Source: Pseudorhodoplanes sinuspersici (GTDB taxonomy: Bacteria; Pseudomonadota; Alphaproteobacteria; Rhizobiales; Xanthobacteraceae). Taken from it: a stretch of 64,000 bases of DNA. The stretch spans positions 2,474,501 to 2,538,500 of the forward strand of contig NZ_CP021112.1 in the NCBI RefSeq assembly GCF_002119765.1, read 5' to 3'. The notes below the pieces were generated by a model. The model made no database searches and was not told the DNA's origin. It saw only the letters and a program-made list of their open reading frames with translations. Of this stretch, positions 51,193 to 58,405 are shown one piece after another (within the stretch, counting starts at the first letter, position 1; every line of letters starts with the position of its first letter). The translations under genes were made by a program, and so were the position numbers.

Positions 51193-51644
51193 CCGGACCC
51201 CGTCTCCCTTTGCAGCCCGGTACCGAGATTCGCACCGCACCACGTCCGATGACGCGCGAGCGCATGCGTTGGTATGTCGATGCACAGCCAACCATCGGCG
51301 CCGATGACGGCCGCATCCACACTCAGCCGCCGACCATCCATGACGACGACGCTTATGCCCGTAAGAACGGGCTGCCCGGCATCATCGCCGACGGCATGAT
51401 CTCGACCAACTGGATCCAGGGCCTGCTCTGCGATCTGTTCGGTGAGGCCGTCGCCAGCCGCAGCCGCCTGCGAACAAAATATATCGCACCGATCTACGAG
51501 GATCAGATCGTGATCGCGGCGGTCCGAGTGACTTCGGTCGCGCAGGCCGTGGCCGGCGTGACAAGCTACGCGCTCGATGTCTGGTGTGAGGACGATGCCG
51601 GCAAGAAGCTCACGGTCGGAGAGGCACTGGTTCATGTCGCCTAG
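51189..51644 (+). CDS. MaoC-like hotdog protein, second of a pair
   Basis: A 151-residue MaoC-fold protein, overlapping the previous gene by 4 bases. It has MRWYVDAQPTIGADDG, IHDDDAYARKNGLPGIIADGMISTNWI (hot-dog helix with ADGM where hydratases have the AHGM-type motif), RTKYIAPIYEDQIV and VWCEDDAGKKLTVGEALV. A heterodimer of two small MaoC proteins would resemble known two-subunit enoyl-CoA hydratases. The active-site His at the usual place is replaced by Asp, so the activity is uncertain. Confidence 0.82.
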   Translation: MTGPRLPLQPGTEIRTAPRPMTRERMRWYVDAQPTIGADDGRIHTQPPTIHDDDAYARKNGLPGIIADGMISTNWIQGLLCDLFGEAVASRSRLRTKYIAPIYEDQIVIAAVRVTSVAQAVAGVTSYALDVWCEDDAGKKLTVGEALVHVA

Positions 51645-52872
51645 GCCGGGTGCGCTCGATGGCATTCGCGTGCTTGATTTCTCCCGCGTTTTTGCGGGGC
51701 CGGATTCGACCCAGATCCTGGGGGATTTTGGCGCCGACGTGATCAAGGTCGAGGAGCCGACGCGCGGCGACGATGCGCGCTATTTCGGCGCGACCCAAGA
51801 TGAGCTTGCGGCCTTCGGAGGCATCAGCCCGTCCTTCCTCGCCTTCAATCGCAACAAGCTGTCGCTTGCGCTCGATCTCGGCTGCGAGGCGGGGCGCAGT
51901 GTCGCCCGCCGGATCGCTGCCAATGTCGATGTCGTGCTGAATAATTTCCGGCCTGGCGCGATGGCGAAATGGGGCCTCGGCTATGACGACCTGAAAGCGC
52001 TCAATCCGCGCCTGGTCTACGCGACCTTCTATGCCTATGGCGCGGAAGGGCCGCTCGCCGATTTTGGAGCCAATGACTTGGCGCTTCAGGCCCATTCAGG
52101 GCTGATGAGCATCACCGGCGATGCCGACCGGCCGCCGGTGCGCTGTGGCACCGCGGCGATTGATCTGCATGCCAGCCTCGGCCTGGTCAGCGCGATTTCG
52201 CTGGCGCTGTTCCACCGTGAGCGGACCGGCGTGGGCCAGGAGGTCGATACTTCGCTGCTGCTCTCTTCGGCCCATCTGATGAACTATTTTTACGCAGACT
52301 ACTGGATTAGCGGGAATACCCATGGCCGGATGGGGACCGCCAACCATCTCAGCGTTCCGAATCAGGCCTTTCCGGCCTCCGACGGCATGGTCATCATCAT
52401 CGCGCCCAATGACGAGATGTGGCTGCGTTGCGCTCGCGCGCTAGATGCCGCTGCTCTCGATCGGCCGGAATTCCTGCACTCCAGCGCCCGGCTCTCGCGC
52501 CGGCACGAGGTTGTTGCGGCATTGAGCGCGGTGACGTCGAGACTAAGCTGTGCCGAAATCGTTGCGCGGCTTGGCGCCGTCAAAGTCAACGTCGCCAAGG
52601 TCAACGATATCGGTGAGGCAGCCGACCATCCGCAATTGGCCGCGGTCGGCGGCGTTGTCAGTTACGAGCGCCATGGCAAGCGGATTAAGGCAGTAGGCTC
52701 ACCGTTCCGCATGGCGGCGACACCGGGCAGCGTCCGCCGCCCCGCCCCCGAGATCGGCGAGCACACCGACGAAGTGCTGGCGCAGTTCGGTTTGAGCGAG
52801 GCGGAAATCGCTGACTACCGGCAAGGCGGCGCTTTCGGGAGAATCGCCGGCGCGCCGAGAGAGCCGTCGTGA
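51634..52872 (+). CDS. CaiB/BaiF-family (class III) CoA-transferase
   Basis: A 412-residue enzyme. It has GALDGIRVLDFSRVFAGPDSTQILGDFGADVIKVE, LDLGCEAGRSVARRIAANVDVVLNNFRPGAMAKWGLGYDDL, and D148 in GANDLALQAHSG at the position of the catalytic Asp that forms the acyl-enzyme anhydride. HRERTGVGQEVDTSLL is the family segment. It moves CoA between carboxylic acids, here presumably activating the pathway substrate. It overlaps the previous gene by 11 bases. Confidence 0.94.
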   Translation: MSPRPGALDGIRVLDFSRVFAGPDSTQILGDFGADVIKVEEPTRGDDARYFGATQDELAAFGGISPSFLAFNRNKLSLALDLGCEAGRSVARRIAANVDVVLNNFRPGAMAKWGLGYDDLKALNPRLVYATFYAYGAEGPLADFGANDLALQAHSGLMSITGDADRPPVRCGTAAIDLHASLGLVSAISLALFHRERTGVGQEVDTSLLLSSAHLMNYFYADYWISGNTHGRMGTANHLSVPNQAFPASDGMVIIIAPNDEMWLRCARALDAAALDRPEFLHSSARLSRRHEVVAALSAVTSRLSCAEIVARLGAVKVNVAKVNDIGEAADHPQLAAVGGVVSYERHGKRIKAVGSPFRMAATPGSVRRPAPEIGEHTDEVLAQFGLSEAEIADYRQGGAFGRIAGAPREPS

Positions 52873-53636
52873 TGCTTACTCCCCCGCTCCAGTCGCTCAA
52901 AGACGAGATCATCGGCCTGCGCGGCTACTGGCACCGCTTCCACGAAGGGTTGATCGCCTGGTCGCCACCCTTTCTCAAGGCCTATCTCGCCTTCCAATCG
53001 GCGCCGTGGCGCTCCGGCGCCCTCGAACCCATGGTGCGCGAATTCATCTACATAGCCGTCGATGGCGCGGTGACGCATCTCTATGCAAGCGGCCTGCGCC
53101 GTCACATGGACGATGCGCTGCGGCTCGGCGCAACCCGCGACGAGATCCTGCAGGTCATCCTGCTCACCGCCAGTGCCGCCGCCCATTCGACACATGAACT
53201 CGGCTTCTCGATCCTGGCTGAGGAGATGCCGGACGCAGTTGCCCCCAAACCCGACCGGAGGCACGCCGCGCTGCGCGAAGATTACCGTGCCGCGACCGGC
53301 TCATGGCCCGCTGTCGGAGATGCCGTGCTCGCGCTGGCTCCGGAGTTTGCCGAGGGGTTTCTTGGCTACCGGCAGGCGGCGTGGCAAGCCGGCCCCTTGC
53401 CGAATAAGACCAAGGCGCTTGTCCTGCTCGCTTTTCATGCCTCGCCGACATTGCTGAATCGCGAGGGTGCGCGCCATTACATGCGGGAGGCAATCCGCTT
53501 CGGCGCCAGTGCCGCCGAGATCTCCGAGGTGTTGCAACTCGCCAGTGCGATCGCCGTCCATACCTGCACCTATGCGGTGCCGGCGTTGATGGATGCTGTG
53601 GCCGAGTTCGAGGCCAGAGCCGCAGCTGGCGCCTGA
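52872..53636 (+). CDS. Two-domain carboxymuconolactone decarboxylase-like protein
   Basis: A 254-residue all-helical protein with two CMD/AhpD-like repeats. The first (about 35-115) has LEPMVREFIYIAVDGAVTHLY and RRHMDDALRLGATRDEILQVILLTA. The second (about 150-235) has LPNKTKALVLLAFHASPTLL and RHYMREAIRFGASAAEISEVLQLASAI. The Cys-x-x-Cys of AhpD peroxidases is absent. True gamma-carboxymuconolactone decarboxylase is about half as long, so the reaction is open. It shares one base with the CoA-transferase stop. Confidence 0.88.
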   Translation: MLTPPLQSLKDEIIGLRGYWHRFHEGLIAWSPPFLKAYLAFQSAPWRSGALEPMVREFIYIAVDGAVTHLYASGLRRHMDDALRLGATRDEILQVILLTASAAAHSTHELGFSILAEEMPDAVAPKPDRRHAALREDYRAATGSWPAVGDAVLALAPEFAEGFLGYRQAAWQAGPLPNKTKALVLLAFHASPTLLNREGARHYMREAIRFGASAAEISEVLQLASAIAVHTCTYAVPALMDAVAEFEARAAAGA

Positions 53637-53651
53637 GTGGCCTTGTGCATC

Positions 53652-53668
53652 TTGCAAAGGTGCTTTGC
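53652..53668. promoter_or_regulatory. GCAAAG palindrome upstream of the crotonase gene
   Basis: GCAAAG-GTG-CTTTGC (53654-53668) is a perfect inverted repeat; TTGCAAAGGTG (53652-53662) matches TTGCAAAGCTG at 50561-50571 at 10 of 11 positions. It lies in the 138-base gap between the CMD-like gene and the crotonase gene, so the second half of the cluster may have its own LysR-controlled promoter. Confidence 0.45.
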
Positions 53669-53774
53669 GTTCACTCGGCGCAGAGCCTGCTTGCTGATTG
53701 GTGGCCATCAGCGTTTGTCTTCTGCCGATGCGCCAACGCGCATGCCAGTTCTCTGATCGATAGAAAGTGCCCCG

Positions 53775-54548
53775 ATGCCGTTCCAGAACTTCAAGGTCGA
53801 GGTCGCCGACTTCATCGCAATCGTGACTTTCGATCGCCCGCCCGTGAACGCACAGAATCGGGAGGCGCGTGAGGAGGCGATCACGGTCTTTGATCAGCTC
53901 AGTGATCGCGACGATGTCCGGGTCGTGGTGCTGACCGGCGCGGGAAAGACCTTCTCGGCCGGTGCGGATGTCAAGGAACGCGTCGGCATGGTGCAGGAGC
54001 CGGGGGATTATCTTCGACATAACCGGCTGACGCGCGAGTTCTTCTATGCCGTGGCGGACTGCACCAAGCCCGTGATAGCGGCGGTCAACGGGCCCGCCAT
54101 CGGCGCTGGGCTTGCCTTGATGTTGGCTTGCGACATCATGCTGATGTCGGACACTGCCTATGGCGTGATGCCGGAGGTCGATGTTGGGCTTTCGGGTGGA
54201 CAGAGCTTCATCATGGAGCATCTGTCTAAGTCGAAGGCGCGCTGGATGTATTTCACAGGGGCCAAAGTGCCGGCCCAGGAGTTCTATCGGCTTGGCATCG
54301 TCGAGCAGATTCTGCCGACTGAGGCATTGCTGCCGGCGGCCCTGGACATTGCCCGCATTATCGCGGCCAAAAGCCCGGTGGCGGTTCAGGCAGCCAAGCG
54401 CGGCTTCAATACGGTTGCCGAGATGCCGGTGCGGGAAGGCTATCGCTACGAGCAGTCGATCACGGTCGCACTCTCGCACAGTGAGGATGCGAGGGAGGCA
54501 CAGAGGGCCTTTGTCGAGAAGCGCAAGCCCGTGTTCACGGGGCGGTGA
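53775..54548 (+). CDS. Enoyl-CoA hydratase/isomerase (crotonase) family protein
   Basis: A 257-residue crotonase. The oxyanion-hole segments are SAGADVKE (61-68) and AVNGPAIGAGLALMLACDI (103-121). E134 in MPEVDVGL aligns with the first catalytic Glu of enoyl-CoA hydratase. The second catalytic Glu (helix before the FTG turn) is replaced by Trp in SKARWMYFTG, so simple hydration is doubtful; isomerase, hydrolase or lyase chemistry is possible. The C-terminal helix FVEKRKPVFTGR is typical. Confidence 0.92.
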   Translation: MPFQNFKVEVADFIAIVTFDRPPVNAQNREAREEAITVFDQLSDRDDVRVVVLTGAGKTFSAGADVKERVGMVQEPGDYLRHNRLTREFFYAVADCTKPVIAAVNGPAIGAGLALMLACDIMLMSDTAYGVMPEVDVGLSGGQSFIMEHLSKSKARWMYFTGAKVPAQEFYRLGIVEQILPTEALLPAALDIARIIAAKSPVAVQAAKRGFNTVAEMPVREGYRYEQSITVALSHSEDAREAQRAFVEKRKPVFTGR

Positions 54549-54576
54549 CTTGCGCAAGATTACAGATGCCGTGGCC

Positions 54577-56187
54577 ATGAAAGCTGAAACATTTGACTAT
54601 GTCATTGTCGGAGCGGGGTCCGCTGGTTGTGTGCTGGCCAATCGACTGACGGCGCATACGGCGGACTCTGTGTGCCTGCTCGAAGGCGGCGGGCGCGACA
54701 ACTGGATCTGGTTTCATATTCCGGTCGGCTACTTGTTCGCGATCGGCAATCCACGCTCGGATTGGATGTTCAGGACCGAGCCGGTGCCGGGGCTGAATGG
54801 CCGCGCGCTCAACTATCCACGCGGCAAGGTGATCGGCGGGTGTTCAGCAATCAACGCGATGATCTACATGCGCGGCCAGCGTGAGGATTACGATCGCTGG
54901 CAACAGCTTGGTCTTGTCGGCTGGGGTTGGGACGATGTGAAGCCGTTCTTCCTCAAACAGGAAGACCACTTTCTCGGTGCAAGCGAACATCATGGCAGCG
55001 GTGGCGAATGGCGGGTCGATCAGCCGCGCATGCGCTGGGACATTCTGGATGCCTTTGCGGATGCAGCAGTTGAAAGCGGTATTCCGCGTACCGGGGATTT
55101 CAATACAGGCGACAATGAAGGCATCGACTACTTCCAGGTCAATCAGAAGAACGGCCGGCGTTGGTCGGCAGCGCACGGTTTTTTGCGCCCTGCATTGCAA
55201 CGGTCCAATTTGAATCTGGAAACCGGTGCGCTCGCCACCAGGATTCTGTTTGAAGACGGGCGCGCTGTTGGCGTCGAATTCCTGCAGAACGGCGAGAAGA
55301 GACAAGTTCGAGCGCGACGCGAGGTGATCCTCTCGGCCGGAGCGGTCGCAACGCCAAAGTTATTGCAGCTATCGGGAATTGGCCCGGGCGGTTTGCTGCA
55401 GCAGCACGATATCGAGGTACTGCGCGATTTGCCGGGTGTGGGAACGAATTTGCAGGACCACTTGCAATTGCGGCCAATCTACAAGGTTGAAAGCGTCCGC
55501 ACGCTAAACGAGCAATACAGATCGTTTCTTCGCAAGGCGCTGATGGCGTTCGATTATGGCCTGCGCCGGCGCGGCCCTTTGACCATGGCACCCTCGCAAC
55601 TCGGCGCTTTCACGCGGTCGTCGGCAGAATATGAAACCCCAAACCTACAGTTTCATGTGCAGCCGTTATCGCTCGACAAGTTCGGCGACGATCCGCATCC
55701 GTTCCCGGCGTTTACGGCCAGCATCTGCAATCTCCGGCCAACAAGCCGGGGAACAGTTGAAATCCGTAGTGTCGATCCCGCCGCTGCGCCGGCGATTCAG
55801 CCCAACTATCTGTCGACCTTTGAGGATCGGCGTGTAGCCGTCGATGCATTACGTCTGGTCCGGCGTGTCGTATCAGCACCGTCATTGCAGAAATTCAGAC
55901 CGCAGGAATACAAGCCGGGCGCGCATCTCACGAGTGATGATGAGCTTTTGAACGCTGCTGTGGATGTCGGGACAACGATCTTTCATCCCGTTGGTACCGC
56001 AAAAATGGGTGCTGAGGATGATCCTATGGCGGTGCTGGATGGTCGCTTGAACGTTCGTGGTATATCCGGATTGCGTGTTGTGGACGCATCGGTGATGCCA
56101 ACGATCACCAGCGGAAACACGAATTCGCCGACGATGATGATCGCGGAGAAGGCTGCCGCGATGATCCGCGAAGATCGCAGCGCCTGA
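54577..56187 (+). CDS. GMC-family FAD-dependent oxidoreductase (choline dehydrogenase-like)
   Basis: A 536-residue flavoprotein. The FAD motif FDYVIVGAGSAGCVLANRL is at about 5-23. YPRGKVIGGCSAINAMIYMRG is the GMC signature 1 and EVILSAGAVATPKLLQLSGIGP signature 2. The C-terminal catalytic His region is TIFHPVGTAKMG, with ITSGNTNSPTMMIAEKAA. It oxidises an alcohol to an aldehyde or ketone; the substrate is unknown. The open frame begins far upstream at 54181 as a shadow. The ATG at 54577 begins at the Rossmann fold; its ribosome site is poor. Confidence 0.94.
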   Translation: MKAETFDYVIVGAGSAGCVLANRLTAHTADSVCLLEGGGRDNWIWFHIPVGYLFAIGNPRSDWMFRTEPVPGLNGRALNYPRGKVIGGCSAINAMIYMRGQREDYDRWQQLGLVGWGWDDVKPFFLKQEDHFLGASEHHGSGGEWRVDQPRMRWDILDAFADAAVESGIPRTGDFNTGDNEGIDYFQVNQKNGRRWSAAHGFLRPALQRSNLNLETGALATRILFEDGRAVGVEFLQNGEKRQVRARREVILSAGAVATPKLLQLSGIGPGGLLQQHDIEVLRDLPGVGTNLQDHLQLRPIYKVESVRTLNEQYRSFLRKALMAFDYGLRRRGPLTMAPSQLGAFTRSSAEYETPNLQFHVQPLSLDKFGDDPHPFPAFTASICNLRPTSRGTVEIRSVDPAAAPAIQPNYLSTFEDRRVAVDALRLVRRVVSAPSLQKFRPQEYKPGAHLTSDDELLNAAVDVGTTIFHPVGTAKMGAEDDPMAVLDGRLNVRGISGLRVVDASVMPTITSGNTNSPTMMIAEKAAAMIREDRSA

Positions 56188-56547
56188 TGAAGCAGGACCA
56201 TTAGAGTATCGCGGCTCCAACCTGCGCCAGAGACGACCACCCGAGAGGCGGGAGCCCATGTCAACGCAGAAACCTCAATATCCTTCATAGTGTTGAGAAT
56301 CTAAATTATAGATATATTTCAATAACATAGATGTTCGCAATTTTATTCCGACCGGCGCGCCACTCATTGACTTGATAAACAATCTGTTTCGTGATCGAGC
56401 GCGACAGTGGCCGCAGACTAAAAAATCCATTTAGTCTGCGGAAATTTCCAAAGATTTCTTGCAGCGGTCACGCTCGAGGATCGCAGCCTGCAAGCCGCCG
56501 CTCCCGATGCAATAAGATCGGCGCCACTTCTGCAAGATGTCGAGACG
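56188..56547. other. Non-coding, partly AT-rich boundary region
   Basis: No credible gene. The stretch 56285-56350 is far richer in A and T than the rest of the window, with TATAGATATATTT-like sequence. It marks the right edge of the catabolic block before the transposase remnant, as is common where horizontally acquired DNA joins the chromosome. Confidence 0.5.
56411..56441. repeat. Perfect 12-bp hairpin
   Basis: CCGCAGACTAAA (56411-56422) and TTTAGTCTGCGG (56430-56441) pair perfectly around the 7-base loop AAATCCA. It may be a terminator-like structure or the end of a decayed mobile element, since it lies about 105 bases before the IS3 fragment. Confidence 0.65.
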
Positions 56548-56712
56548 CGGCGGCGTGCCAAGCTCCGTCAAATCGATGTGCTGTTGCGCAGGGGCGGACG
56601 ATCGGTCAAGCCTGCAAGGAAACCGAGATAGCGGAGCAGAGCTACAACCGGTGGCGCAATGAGTACGGAGGCTTGGAGATCGAGCAGGCCAAACGCTTCA
56701 GGCGGCTTGGTC
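56548..56712 (+). pseudogene. IS3-family transposase OrfA fragment, frameshifted
   Basis: One frame reads RRRAKLRQIDVLL; after a shift near 56590-56600 another reads AQGRTIGQACKETEIAEQSY followed by NRWRNEYGGLEIEQAKRFRRL. Joined, they match the helix-turn-helix part of IS3/IS407-group OrfA. Both ends and all of OrfB are missing, so this is a dead relic. It lies between the GMC gene and the fds regulator. Confidence 0.82.
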
Positions 56713-56851
56713 GCTCATGTCATAGCCAAACCCTATGGGACTCGGATCGCAAGCATAATAGCCACCGCCAATTGATCGATAGCCGTTGGAGCCTTGCTAC
56801 ATAGCGTCTGTCGTAGCTTATGCGTGACCGAAGCTGGTAATGCTCTTCGGT

Positions 56852-57778
56852 ATGATCGAAAAACTCGAATATCTCATCGCGCTGGCTCGTGAACGCCATT
56901 TTGGCCGGGCTGCTGAAGTCTGTGGTGTCAGTCAGCCGACATTGTCGATCGCTATCAGGACCCTTGAGGATTCGTTCGGGGTGCTTCTGGTGCAGCGGGG
57001 TGGGGCGCGGTTTCGCGGCTTCACGCCGGAGGGCGAGCGTGTTCTCGAGTGGGCCCGCCGCATCGTTGCCGATACCCGGGCGATGCATCAGGAGGTCGAT
57101 GCGCTCAAGCGCGGCCTCTCGGGACACCTGCGGATCGCCGCCATTCCTACTGCCCTTGCGATGAGCGCGATGCTGACGACGCCTTACCGCGCGAAGCATC
57201 CCGATGTGAAATTCAGCATTCTCTCGCAAACCTCGATCGAGGTGCTGGGCATGATCGACAATCTCGAAGTCGATGCCGGCATCACCTATCTCGACAACGA
57301 ACCCTTGGGGCGCGTCAGCACGGTGCCCTTATACGAGGAGGAATACAGGCTTCTGACCTCGCCGAGCGGCGCGCTTGGCAATCGCGATCAGGTCACCTGG
57401 GCTGAGGTCGGCAAGGTGCCGCTCTGTCTTTTGACGCCAGCCATGCAAAACCGGCGGATCATTGATCGTCTGCTGCGCGCGGCCGGTGTCGAGCCATTGC
57501 CGACACTCGAATCCAATTCCATGATTGTGCTGTTTGCTCATGTGCGCACCGGGCAATGGGCCAGCATCATGCCAGCCAAGCTCGCTGATACGCTCGGTTT
57601 GACCGATAGCATTCGCTCTATTCCGATCGTCGAGCCGGCTGCCACACATGCCGTGGGATTGGTTATTCCTGAGCGCGAAGTCACGACACCATTAATCGGT
57701 GCGTTGATCACCGAAGCGCGGCAGCTTGCAGGCGTGTTGTCGAAGCCGTCTTTACAAAATGGGGTTTTCGTCCACTGA
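56852..57778 (+). CDS. LysR-family regulator of the formate dehydrogenase operon
   Basis: A 308-residue regulator. The helix-turn-helix IEKLEYLIALARERHFGRAAEVCGVSQPTLSIAIRTLED (about 2-40) and LLVQRGGARFRGFTPEGERVLEWARRI match the LysR proteins that precede fds operons. The effector domain has GHLRIAAIPTALAMSAML. It is co-directional with fdsG, 153 bases ahead. ATG 56852 is preferred over ATG 56840 by comparison with the family. The control of fds is inferred from position. Confidence 0.92.
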   Translation: MIEKLEYLIALARERHFGRAAEVCGVSQPTLSIAIRTLEDSFGVLLVQRGGARFRGFTPEGERVLEWARRIVADTRAMHQEVDALKRGLSGHLRIAAIPTALAMSAMLTTPYRAKHPDVKFSILSQTSIEVLGMIDNLEVDAGITYLDNEPLGRVSTVPLYEEEYRLLTSPSGALGNRDQVTWAEVGKVPLCLLTPAMQNRRIIDRLLRAAGVEPLPTLESNSMIVLFAHVRTGQWASIMPAKLADTLGLTDSIRSIPIVEPAATHAVGLVIPEREVTTPLIGALITEARQLAGVLSKPSLQNGVFVH

Positions 57779-57798
57779 GCGGCAATGTTTACATTCTT

Positions 57799-57859
57799 CA
57801 ATCGATTGATTGCTGGCGGCTATAATTGCCGCCAATTATGTTTCCCAATCGATCCATTG
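57799..57859 (+). promoter_or_regulatory. Twin CAAT-N6-ATTG boxes upstream of fdsG
   Basis: CAATCGATTGATTG (57799-57812) and CAATCGATCCATTG (57846-57859) match at 12 of 14 positions, both have inverted CAAT/ATTG ends six bases apart, and their starts are 47 bases apart. They lie between the LysR gene and fdsG, as expected for LysR recognition and activation sites. Confidence 0.6.
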
Positions 57860-57931
57860 TGCCCACGGCATTGATTAAGCGGAGCTTTCATCTAGTTTTT
57901 CTGCATTCTGATCTGCAGAAGAGTGGAAGCC

Positions 57932-58405
57932 GTGCCTTTATTCGAACCTTGGAATGTCGATCGCGCCTCGGCGATCATTGCGGAGTTCAGGGATCGCGAA
58001 GGGCCGATGCTGCCGATCCTGCATGCATTTCAGGACACATTCGGGTGTATCCCTGAAGACGCCGCGCCGCTGATTGCTGATAAGCTCAATCTATCGCGCG
58101 CCGAAGTGCATGGCGTCATCACCTTCTATCATGACTTCCGGCGCAAGCCCGCAGGTCAGCATGTTCTGAAAGTCTGCCGGGCTGAAGCCTGTCAGTCGAT
58201 GGGGTGCGATGCGCTGATCGCGCGTGCTGAGACGAAGCTCGGTGTGTCGCTGGGTGAAACGACGGCAGACGGGCGCGTGACGTTCGAATCTGTCTATTGT
58301 CTCGGCCTTTGTGCAACAGCGCCGTCAGCGATGCTGGATGGCCGCGTGGTCGGCCGCCTCAATGAAAGACGGATCGATGCGCTCCTTGCGGAGGTGCAGC
58401 GATGA
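57932..58405 (+). CDS. fdsG: NAD-dependent formate dehydrogenase gamma subunit
   Basis: A 157-residue NuoE-like [2Fe-2S] protein. Cluster ligands are C82 and C87 (VCRAEAC) and C123 and C127 (CLGLC). LPILHAFQDTFGCIPEDAAPLIA and RAEVHGVITFYHDFR are the thioredoxin-like family segments. It passes electrons within the soluble FdsABG complex. I start at GTG 57932 with AGAAGAG seven bases ahead; GTG 57923 is an alternative. It overlaps fdsB by 4 bases. Confidence 0.95.
   Translation: MPLFEPWNVDRASAIIAEFRDREGPMLPILHAFQDTFGCIPEDAAPLIADKLNLSRAEVHGVITFYHDFRRKPAGQHVLKVCRAEACQSMGCDALIARAETKLGVSLGETTADGRVTFESVYCLGLCATAPSAMLDGRVVGRLNERRIDALLAEVQR

Noticed and set aside
56354-56362. GGCGCGCCA matching the 3' end of tRNA-Arg as an att site
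   Set aside because: The identity is only 9 bases, is itself palindromic, and similar GGCGCGCC strings occur at several unrelated places in the window (for example near 8640, 11203 and 22031).
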